From CAG-411 sp050875145 (GTDB lineage: Bacteria > Bacillota > Clostridia > Lachnospirales > Lachnospiraceae), in assembly GCA_050875145.1 (NCBI GenBank), contig JBNMLH010000029.1, forward strand, positions 1 to 21,084: a stretch of 21,084 nt of DNA, in the 5' to 3' direction. Positions 15,317-21,084 of this stretch are shown here, one piece after another (position 1 is the stretch's first letter; the number at the start of each line of letters is the position of its first letter). Below the pieces are notes generated by a model that was not told the origin of the DNA, made no database searches, and saw only the letters and a list, made by a program, of their open reading frames with translations. The position numbers were made by a program, and so were the translations under genes.

Positions 15317-15579
15317 GGGCGTTTACTCTTTCTTGTTTCTTTAATAATATCATTTACATCACTTTCCACGTAACCAACATCTTTAGCCCATTCCTGAGCT
15401 TCGTTTAATGCCTGTTCAAATTCGTCTAACTTTGGTATCTTTAAGACTTTTAACATGATCACATCACCCGATGTATAGGCTACTAATTTGTCACCGGCAT
15501 CAATATCTAAATCTCTGCGCATACTAACAGGGAGCGCAATCTGACCTTTTGTAGAAACTGTCACAACTTGTGCGTTCAT
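15313..15579 (-). CDS. SpoVT/AbrB-type antitoxin
   Basis: The protein has 88 residues from the ATG at 15579, which has AGAGGTG 8 nt upstream; a TTG at 15597 would add six residues but overlaps that site. The N-terminal NAQVVTVSTKGQIALPVSMR followed by RDLDIDAGDKL is the swapped-hairpin AbrB DNA-binding fold. The C-terminal half (LDEFEQALNEAQEWAKDVGY) would bind the toxin. It is translationally coupled to the PIN toxin. The promoter is in repeat copy C, whose -10 box is ~80 bp upstream. The family normally represses its own operon. Confidence 0.92.
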   Translation of the reverse strand: MNAQVVTVSTKGQIALPVSMRRDLDIDAGDKLVAYTSGDVIMLKVLKIPKLDEFEQALNEAQEWAKDVGYVESDVNDIIKETRKSKRP

Positions 15580-15652
15580 AATCAACACCTCTTTCAATGT
15601 AAGATTTTCTTACTTATATAGTATCATAGGTTTGAAAATAAAACAACAGAAA

Positions 15653-15791
15653 TCATTTTTATTATACATGGAAATAGACCATACGACAAGGCAGAACTGC
15701 TACACAAATTATAAAACAAATAGTTACAGCTCACTGACCTGTGGACTGTAACAAACAAAATTACCTACTACACAACACTTGCATAGTAGGT
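15653..15791 (-). repeat. Terminator-promoter element, copy C
   Basis: This is the same block as 14753-14891, offset by exactly 900 bp. Minus-strand parts: hairpin 15763-15791, inverted repeat 15723-15729 with 15746-15752, and promoter TTGTCG (15684-15689) - 17 bp - TATAAT (15661-15666). It drives the intact AbrB-PIN operon and could end transcription arriving from the coat genes. Confidence 0.9.
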
Positions 15792-15825
15792 AATATATTT
15801 TTGCCTTTTCACCATTTTAACACTA

Positions 15826-16030
15826 TCAAGAAAGCCCACCACTTCTATTGCGTAGAAGCATGGTAGGTGGGAATTTTCTTGTATCAGGAGGAGTACAAAC
15901 CCCTTCTGATATGCTGCGATAGCAGCTAATCGTGTTAAGAGCAAGTAGCAAAGCGGATTGCGAATATCCGCTTGACTCTATATTTAGAGAAAATGACTTG
16001 CTCTAGGTCTGCATAAGAAGCAGCTTCCAG
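15826..16030. ncRNA. Candidate structured RNA, family not recognised
   Basis: The gene-free stretch between the coat gene (16076) and repeat copy C can form many helices. A 10-bp stem pairs 15882-15891 with 15902-15911. A 5-bp stem with loop GATA pairs 15913-15917 with 15922-15926. A 9-bp closing stem (15938-15946 with 15996-16004) encloses two perfect hairpins, 15951-15958 with 15966-15973 and 15976-15980 with 15985-15989, making a three-way junction. A small hairpin lies at 16009-16023. A further imperfect hairpin at 15826-15862 could be a terminator in the minus direction. Strand is uncertain: one pair is G-U on plus and C-A on minus, favouring plus slightly, but the coat-gene transcript would cross it on minus. 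I did not find motifs of tmRNA, RNase P, SRP, T-box or common riboswitches. Confidence 0.5.
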
Positions 16031-16075
16031 AATTTCACATAATTGTTTTGATACTAAGTTTTCTTTTTACCACGA

Positions 16076-16345
16076 TTAAATCCCTTTTACGCTCTGGGCA
16101 TACTTGGTTTTTGTTTCCTGCACTTTCTTTTCATCTGCTCCCGGTGTAGGATAAAGCCCTCTCTCGTGCATCATAATAAATACATCGTTTTGAATTGCAT
16201 GTTCCTGTGATAAAATTTTTAACATGACATCTCGTACCTGCTCATGCACACATTCATTAGAATAGGTATTATAATTGCAAGTGGATGTTTTAGATGCTGT
16301 TAATGCATCCCCTAAAATTTCTTTTTCTGAATAAATAGCTTCCAT
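16076..16345 (-). CDS. CotF-family spore coat protein
   Basis: The protein has 89 residues. The pattern EKEILGDALTASKTSTCNYN then RDVMLKILSQEHAIQNDVFI, followed by MMHERGLYPTPGADE, is the CotF/YhcQ coat family (Coat_F), a short helical ferritin-like fold. Family members are packaged in or under the spore coat and are made in the mother cell late in sporulation. AAAGGCGG precedes the ATG. A related small gene lies 55 bp upstream on the same strand, so the two are probably one operon. The pair marks the host as a spore former. Confidence 0.88.
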   Translation of the reverse strand: MEAIYSEKEILGDALTASKTSTCNYNTYSNECVHEQVRDVMLKILSQEHAIQNDVFIMMHERGLYPTPGADEKKVQETKTKYAQSVKGI

Positions 16346-16400
16346 TTTTACTTTACCGCCTTTCTTTTTTGCACATAACTATAGCATAATGCCAAGAACA

Positions 16401-16586
16401 CTATCCAAGCTGATCAAATAACATATTGAAATGTCCCTGATGTTTCGTAGCAATCTTTTCAAATTCATTTTTAATTGCTGGGTCTGTAGTTTGTTGTGCA
16501 AGCATCTGGAACTTTTTCACAAGAAGTTCCTCCTCATTAAGCAATTCATTTAGTGCGGATAATTCTTTTTCTGATAATTGACTCAT
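16401..16586 (-). CDS. Small coat-associated helical protein
   Basis: The protein has 61 residues: MSQLSEKELSALNELLNEEE, then a second helix with QMLAQQTTDPAIKNEFEKIA and a C-terminal HQGHFNMLFDQLG. The two predicted helices with EE and H..H residues resemble half of a ferritin-like/CotF-partner domain. Such short genes usually sit directly before a CotF-type gene in Clostridia, as here. GGAGG stands just before the ATG. On the minus strand at ~16675-16684 the sequence GCATACTACATA vaguely resembles a mother-cell sigma factor -10 box, but I could not find a matching -35 at the right spacing. Confidence 0.78.
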   Translation of the reverse strand: MSQLSEKELSALNELLNEEELLVKKFQMLAQQTTDPAIKNEFEKIATKHQGHFNMLFDQLG

Positions 16587-16914
16587 AGTCTACCTCCATT
16601 CTAAATGCCAATTTTCTTATTGCTTGTAAAGTTTGCAGTTTCTTTCACAAGCGACTTTGTAGGCATTTCTGCTATGTAGTATGCACAACTATAAAAAGTT
16701 TTATTCTATGGAGACAGAGTTTTGTCTATATGTTTTTTCTTTGGGTATTTACATGATACAGAAGCCAAATTGGACAGAATAGAGCAGTAGCAATATAATA
16801 AAAGCAAAAAAGTTGTTGAGAATGAACTTTGTCACAAGGTAGAAATGTTCTCCATAAAGGTATTTTTAGGTTTGCATTTTTGCAGCAAATGTGGTTGCTT
16901 TTTTGTGTTTCTAC
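16587..16914. other. Gene-free interval upstream of the coat genes
   Basis: The first ~100 bp must hold the coat operon promoter. Beyond it no credible frame is seen on either strand. A short plus-strand hairpin AGCAA/TTGCT (16884-16888, 16895-16899) followed by six T's could be a weak terminator of a lost plus-strand gene. Confidence 0.4.
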
Positions 16915-16959
16915 ATAATAAAAATGCCAACAGAAAATGATATCTTTCCTGTTGGCATT
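16915..16959 (-). terminator. Intrinsic terminator of the 292-residue gene
   Basis: An 11-bp perfect stem (16923-16933 with 16949-16959) is followed on the minus strand by TTTTTATTA. It lies 92 bp beyond the stop of the gene at 17052. Confidence 0.85.
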
Positions 16960-17051
16960 CTACTATTTTATTATTTACCTTATCTATTAGACAGGATATG
17001 CAAGCTTTTGTATTCTCTTATAATTAATTGCTTATTACATAACATAATTTC

Positions 17052-17930
17052 CTAAAATATATATGAATTAAGGCATTTTCCCTCTGTTTCTATTTTTGAA
17101 AATTCAGTTTTGCTAACCAAGCTTGTATTTTCTGCTTGAACAAAATTAGAAATAGAAGAAGCTTCAACTTCCATGTTAATACTAATCAAAGAATTTTCCT
17201 TTACTGCATTAGGAAGAAGAATTTGATAACATTGTTCTTCTTCGCCCTTTTTATCTTTGTTCACATCTGTTTTATTATTGTTTCCTGAGATATTTTTCGC
17301 AACAGGAGATAATAATTTCATCGCTGTATCACCCGCACCACGAATATTTAAAAGTGAAATTCCTAAAATAGTGTAGCTGCCAATAGCAAAAATTCTTGCT
17401 ACATTTTCACTAATCTCAATTTCAAAGTAAGAACCAAGTGAAATGCGAGTATTAGGGGTTACGGTTACATTGTTTGATTTAGCTGAAATAGTAACATGGG
17501 AAGCAGCCTTATCATTTGATTTTGTATCAGTTATTACAGAAGATAAATTTAGCTCATTTACATCTCCAATAGAATGCTTCTGTAATAACCCTGTTACATC
17601 TGTTTTAGAACATCTTGGCACAATCAATGTTTCTGCTGCAAGTCCATTTTGGTCAGGAAATGACAAGGAAAGATCATAATCTGCAGACGAATTATATAGG
17701 ATAATTTGCTCATCCTCCTTGCGAAATATGGCACTGTCAAAAGATGCATCATCTTTGTTCATTGTCATGGAAGTATGAAATTCCAAGTAGTCGTTATTAT
17801 TTGCTCCAAGAAGACTACCTGCAATCTTTCCAATAGTAGATACAATAGATAATGCACTGGTGAACCAAGAACCTAATTCTGTTGAATTTTTAACGGTTAC
17901 AGACTGAGTTTTTTCTAATTTTTCCGTCAT
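17052..17930 (-). CDS. Hypothetical protein, 292 residues
   Basis: Not recognised. I place the start at ATG 17930, since GGAGG lies 9 nt upstream; an ATG at 17969 would add 13 residues without a ribosome binding site. Near the N-terminus SALSIVSTIGKIAGSLLG (about residues 24-41) is a Ser/Gly-rich hydrophobic helix that could insert in a membrane, but there is no signal peptide. A beta-rich middle follows (YLEFHTSMTMNKDD, EQIILYNSSADYDLSLSFPD, SHVTISAKSNNVTVTPN). Another apolar stretch (ARIFAIGSYTILGISLL) precedes a Lys/Asn-rich linker and a final beta segment. It is a single-gene unit with its own terminator and a palindrome-rich upstream region. A self-assembling or pore-forming protein is conceivable but unproven. 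Confidence 0.72.
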   Translation of the reverse strand: MTEKLEKTQSVTVKNSTELGSWFTSALSIVSTIGKIAGSLLGANNNDYLEFHTSMTMNKDDASFDSAIFRKEDEQIILYNSSADYDLSLSFPDQNGLAAETLIVPRCSKTDVTGLLQKHSIGDVNELNLSSVITDTKSNDKAASHVTISAKSNNVTVTPNTRISLGSYFEIEISENVARIFAIGSYTILGISLLNIRGAGDTAMKLLSPVAKNISGNNNKTDVNKDKKGEEEQCYQILLPNAVKENSLISINMEVEASSISNFVQAENTSLVSKTEFSKIETEGKCLNSYIF

Positions 17931-18011
17931 AAAAACAACCTCCTTCACACATGATACATAGCCTCGCAATATTTACTTGACCTGTACCCATCACTATTAA
18001 CAACTTGTCCA

Positions 18012-18079
18012 TTCTCATGAGAAGTATATTCCATTTCCGCCTTGCCTATTATACAAGTGGAAATGGGATATACTATAAT
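18012..18079. promoter_or_regulatory. Divergent promoter region with large inverted repeat
   Basis: A perfect 12-bp palindrome TTCTCATGAGAA lies at 18012-18023. It abuts a ~21-bp inverted repeat: left arm 18023-18044, right arm 18054-18074, one mismatch and a small bulge. The 9-nt loop contains TATAAT on the minus strand (18048-18053), suited to the gene at 17930. Another TATAAT lies on the plus strand at 18074-18079. The -35 boxes are poor on both strands, suggesting activator-dependent or alternative control. Confidence 0.6.
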
Positions 18080-18292
18080 ATATGTGTATTCAAAGTTGTT
18101 TAGAACTAAGGAGGAAAAAAATTCTATAAATAATAGTATTATATATCTATCTAGTTATTCACATATACCCGAAAAAACAATACGTACTTTTTTCAAACAG
18201 CTTTATTGTTTCACTTCGTCTCCGCTATGGTTTAAATAACCTAAGTGTACTCGTACTGTAACCTCTCGTCTGTTGCTTCGAAAATTGACAAA
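18080..18292 (+). other. Orphan leader: ribosome binding site without a gene
   Basis: AAGGAGG (18108-18114) lies 29 bp after the plus-strand TATAAT, yet no ATG, GTG or TTG follows in range and stops come at once. The rest of the interval is AT-rich with no credible frame. This looks like the 5' end of a gene whose body was lost. Confidence 0.4.
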
Positions 18293-18760
18293 TTATTTCA
18301 TCATTTCTGTAATGCACACCTCATATTTATCATTTTGTAATGCATAAGCAGCAATGATATATTTATTATCCTCTTCATAGGTGGTAGTATTGTTTGTCTT
18401 GTCCTCTGTTCCATTTCCATATTGTTTTTTTAAAGCAGTACAGATATTTTTATATACCTTTTCTGCCTTTTTTTCCTTCTTTTCTATATGTGTCCATTTA
18501 GAGTAATAAAGCATATTGTCATAATATTGGTAACTCATAGAACCTGTATAGCGGTCATATACACTCTTTGTGTAAGTATATGCAACTCCACCATCATCCG
18601 TTTTCTTTGTTTCATTTGGCTCACTGCCAATGGTTTCTGTCATGTCTTTTTGCGTGGTTGTGCGTTCAAGTGATTTGTAATCAACCTTCTTAACACCACA
18701 AGCTACAAATAAAAGACAGAAGCTGGTTAATAATATGGTTAAATATAGTTTTCTTTTCAT
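18293..18760 (-). CDS. Small secreted lipoprotein, paralog of 2806-3309
   Basis: The protein has 155 residues. MKRKLYLTILLTSFCLLFVA-C is a lipoprotein signal with lipobox FVAC and Cys21. The mature part shares with the 2806 lipoprotein an early R-T-T segment, the core YTYTKSVY..YTGSMSY...D...YSKW, a Lys-rich helix (KKEKKAEKVYKN) and a late Thr/Tyr strand region. No enzyme motif is present. Upstream on the minus strand is the terminator of the Ig-like gene, so it has its own promoter. A short inverted repeat GATTGT-n-ACAATC (18815-18827) in the 5' region may be an operator. The pairing with a surface protein gene repeats the arrangement at the left end. Confidence 0.85.
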   Translation of the reverse strand: MKRKLYLTILLTSFCLLFVACGVKKVDYKSLERTTTQKDMTETIGSEPNETKKTDDGGVAYTYTKSVYDRYTGSMSYQYYDNMLYYSKWTHIEKKEKKAEKVYKNICTALKKQYGNGTEDKTNNTTTYEEDNKYIIAAYALQNDKYEVCITEMMK

Positions 18761-18877
18761 TTTTGTCTTCCTATTTTCTATTTAAACTACAAAAAATATT
18801 TTTTAATTTCTCAAGATTGTCACAATCCAAAACATCATATAAAACATGAAATACAAATTATTATTATTGTTAGCAAA

Positions 18878-18921
18878 AATTTATAAGAAAAGCTAAGGAT
18901 TGTTAAACCCTTAGCTTTTCT
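18878..18921 (-). terminator. Intrinsic terminator after right-hand surface protein
   Basis: A 13-bp perfect stem (18886-18898 with 18909-18921) is followed on the minus strand by an A/T-rich tail with five T's. It lies about 60 bp beyond the stop codon at 18982. Confidence 0.85.
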
Positions 18922-18981
18922 ATATATTTATTAAGATAATTTTAATTTATTTAAAATAATCTTATCGTGATTTTCATCTGC

Positions 18982-21084
18982 TTATGCAACAGTACCTGTA
19001 TAGCTTACACCATCAACAACAACTGTTACAATTACACCTGTAGCAAGTTCAGTATTCTTTGCTACATCTGTTAATGTAATTACACCATTTGCTACTGTAG
19101 CAAGAACTGTACCTTCAGCATCAATTCCATCACCCTGTAAATCTACAGTTTTTCCTGCTGCTGTCTTAGCTGTAACTTTAACTACCTTGCTAGTTGGAGC
19201 TTTAGTTTCAACAGTATTGCCATAAGCATCTTTAGCTGTCAAAGTAACATTTGTAGTAGCTACACTAACTTCATATGTACTGAATGCTGCTGGAGCTACC
19301 TTTGTAACAGTAAGTTCATCAATAGAAACACCATTTACGATTTCAGTAACAGTAATCTTAACATCAGTACCAGCTGTTACAACAGGAACCTTAACAGTTG
19401 CTACACCAGCCTTAAATTCAATGTTTCTTGTATATTTCTTGTCACCAACTTTAACAGTTGCATACTCACTATTGTTGTAAGATGTGTTAATTTCTGATGT
19501 CTGCCAAGCACTTCCGTTTGTAGGAGTCGCATTCTTATATGCAGTTAATGTAACTGTAGCTTCATCACCTGCTGTATAAGTTGTCTTATCAGCTTTAGCA
19601 ACCATTGCCTTTACAGCATCGATTACAGTAAAGTTTGTAGTTAATGTAGAATCTCCAAGCTTATAAGTAACCTTTTCTGTTCCACCAAATACTGCATGTA
19701 CATAGCTAGCAGCTTCTAATGGAGTAGTTACTGTATCTGTTACAGTAGCATTAGTAGCATCAAAAGTATCACCAGTAGATAAAACAACTGCACCCTGAGC
19801 ATCAGAAGTTGTTGCAGCAGCATCTACCTTTGTAGCCTTAGTATCTTTTACAGTTAATCCAGTAGAAGGAGCTGTTGTAATTGCTTTTCCATACTGATCT
19901 GCATAAGTAAAGTCAGCATAATTTACCTGTACCTTATCACCTGCTGTTAATGTCTTTTCTGCTGCTAACTTACTGTCTTTAGCAAAACCTGTAATAGCAG
20001 AAGCTACTCTTTCAGCATATACTTTTACTACATATGTAGCAACCTTACCAGTAGAAGGAGCTGTTACTGTAAGAGTTACCTCTTTACCTGCGTTTGTACC
20101 AGTACCAGCTTCAGCTGTAAATACTAATCCTTTTTTAGCATCTACAGTTACTTTTGTAAGATCAATTACGCTACTGTCTGAACTTGTAATAATAGCACCA
20201 TTTGCTAATGTTACTTTTCCTGCGGTAGCACCTGAGAAATTGTCATCTGCAAATGTATATGTATCATTGTACTGATCTTTTACTGTAATTGGTAAATAAA
20301 ATTCATTGCTCTTATCTGTTGCAACTGAAATTACACGGTCTTCTTTTTCATTGACTAAAGAAAGTGTTCCAAATGAAACATTTTCTGCAACCTTATCCTT
20401 TACTACAGTAACTGTTTCTGAAACGCTTAATGTACCACTTGTTAATGTAATACGTAAAACATCACCGACAGCAGTACCAACTGTTGCATCATCAGTCTTA
20501 ATAGCAAGTTTACCTTGTGTTCCATAAGGAGTTGTATCTGCTAATGCTACATCTTTAGACTTTGTAACATTGTATACAGTAGCTGTGATACCAGTTGTTG
20601 TATTCATCTCTTCACCAAAATTGTTCTGTAAAGAAATATCAACAGTAGCTGCAGCGTCAAGTTCTACTCTAGCACTCTTAACAGCAAGCTTAGAAGCTAC
20701 TGCTACAATACCCTTGAATGATGTTGTTAATTCAACGCCATCTTTTTCTTTTGCAGCAACATTATAAGTATCAGCAGTAATTGCATCAGATAATGTCAAT
20801 ACTGCACTCTTATTATCTAACCATGTAACTGTTGTAATAGTAGGTTTTGCAGTTCCTTTTGTTACAGTAAATGTAACTGCATCACCTGTAGCTGTTACAG
20901 GCTGGTTAAATGTAACCTGAACCTTGTTTGCACCAACTGCTGCACCTGTAATAGCTGTTGCAGAAACAACTTCTGGAGTAGCTGTTACTTCTGGAGTAGC
21001 TGTTACTTCTGGAGTAGCTGTTACTGCTGGTGTTGTAACTGGTGTTGCTGTTACTGCTGGTGTTGTAACTGGTGTTGCTGTTAC
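18982..21084 (-). CDS. Ig-like repeat cell-surface protein, 5' partial
   Basis: The minus-strand frame is open from the last base of the window to TAA at 18982-18984, 700 codons, so the start and signal peptide lie outside. The visible N-terminal part is a Thr/Pro/Val linker of short tandem repeats (20971-21084). It leads into SATAITGAAVGANKVQVTFN, the same linker-to-domain transition as in the gene at 1-2655. Several Thr/Ala/Val-rich beta domains follow, with KDQYNDTYTF, YADQYGKAITT and KDAYGNTVET, the G/A-x-D-x-Y-G phrases typical of invasin/Big_1-like domains. No catalytic motif or anchor is visible at the C-terminus. A surface-layer or adhesion role is inferred. A TTG at 20799 is internal and not a real start. 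Confidence 0.85.
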   Translation of the reverse strand, partial: VTATPVTTPAVTATPVTTPAVTATPEVTATPEVTATPEVVSATAITGAAVGANKVQVTFNQPVTATGDAVTFTVTKGTAKPTITTVTWLDNKSAVLTLSDAITADTYNVAAKEKDGVELTTSFKGIVAVASKLAVKSARVELDAAATVDISLQNNFGEEMNTTTGITATVYNVTKSKDVALADTTPYGTQGKLAIKTDDATVGTAVGDVLRITLTSGTLSVSETVTVVKDKVAENVSFGTLSLVNEKEDRVISVATDKSNEFYLPITVKDQYNDTYTFADDNFSGATAGKVTLANGAIITSSDSSVIDLTKVTVDAKKGLVFTAEAGTGTNAGKEVTLTVTAPSTGKVATYVVKVYAERVASAITGFAKDSKLAAEKTLTAGDKVQVNYADFTYADQYGKAITTAPSTGLTVKDTKATKVDAAATTSDAQGAVVLSTGDTFDATNATVTDTVTTPLEAASYVHAVFGGTEKVTYKLGDSTLTTNFTVIDAVKAMVAKADKTTYTAGDEATVTLTAYKNATPTNGSAWQTSEINTSYNNSEYATVKVGDKKYTRNIEFKAGVATVKVPVVTAGTDVKITVTEIVNGVSIDELTVTKVAPAAFSTYEVSVATTNVTLTAKDAYGNTVETKAPTSKVVKVTAKTAAGKTVDLQGDGIDAEGTVLATVANGVITLTDVAKNTELATGVIVTVVVDGVSYTGTVA
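20971..21084 (-). repeat. Short tandem repeats encoding a Val-Thr-Pro linker
   Basis: Read on the minus strand there are two 30-bp units (VTATPVTTPA; 21055-21084, 21025-21054), then three 18-bp units (VTATPE; 21007-21024, 20989-21006, 20971-20988). The array may continue beyond the window. The unit differs from the 48-bp unit of the left paralog, but both contain VTATP. Confidence 0.9.

Noticed and set aside
14753..15791. Insertion sequence ends flanking the AbrB-PIN pair
   Set aside because: The 139-bp repeats are direct, contain promoter and terminator signals, and enclose no transposase; no target-site duplication was seen.
15826..16030. tRNA or tmRNA gene
   Set aside because: No acceptor stem with CCA, no T-loop consensus and no coding tag could be found.
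18042..18239. 65-codon plus-strand frame beginning inside the inverted repeat
   Set aside because: Its start precedes the real ribosome binding site and lies within the promoter; the peptide shows no family features.
20306..20767. Plus-strand frames opposite the right-hand surface gene
   Set aside because: Antisense shadows caused by codon bias; no ribosome binding sites.

Overview
The window looks like a chromosomal accessory region of a low-GC, spore-forming Gram-positive anaerobe, most likely a gut Clostridia (Lachnospiraceae type). This rests on AT-rich codon use, AGGAGG-type ribosome binding sites, U-tailed intrinsic terminators, sigma-A promoters, a CotF-type spore coat pair, lipobox lipoproteins and Thr/Ala/Val-rich Ig-like surface proteins. 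The species call is inference; no rRNA or tRNA gene is present.

Layout. The two ends mirror each other. At 1-3309 (+) a large Ig-like surface protein (5' end cut by the window) is followed by a strong terminator and a small lipoprotein. At 18293-21084 (-) a paralogous surface protein and a paralogous lipoprotein have the same order, reading inward. Two decayed relatives lie between: a lipoprotein pseudogene at 4316-4814 and an Ig-like fragment at 11506-12642.

The interior is an island of conflict genes and debris. It holds an unknown gene (3604-4287), a Phd-Doc toxin-antitoxin operon (5155-5876), a broken Rpn-type nuclease/transposase gene (6103-6685), a two-gene AAA ATPase plus TOPRIM-like operon resembling OLD/PARIS/AbiL-type defence (6878-9073), a methyl-accepting chemotaxis receptor (9221-10927, -), and an orphan zinc-ribbon/HTH/Panacea (DUF4065) protein (12721-13725, -). 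It also holds the 3' part of a DUF4143 ATPase (13909-14367), a dead PIN toxin with its antitoxin remnant (14364-14673, -) and an intact AbrB-PIN operon (14915-15579, -). Then come a candidate structured RNA (about 15882-16030), the spore coat pair (16076-16586, -) and an unrecognised 292-residue protein (17052-17930, -).

A repeated non-coding element links several of these units. A 139-bp block carrying a terminator hairpin, a second inverted repeat and a sigma-A promoter occurs at 14753-14891 and 15653-15791, exactly 900 bp apart with one mismatch seen. Each copy sits in front of a toxin-antitoxin pair, one intact and one dead. Its promoter half plus a conserved leader recurs inverted at 3458-3582 before the unknown gene at 3604. 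This suggests exchange of cassettes by recombination at shared promoter/terminator sequences. Several genes in the window are broken, as expected for a turnover hotspot.
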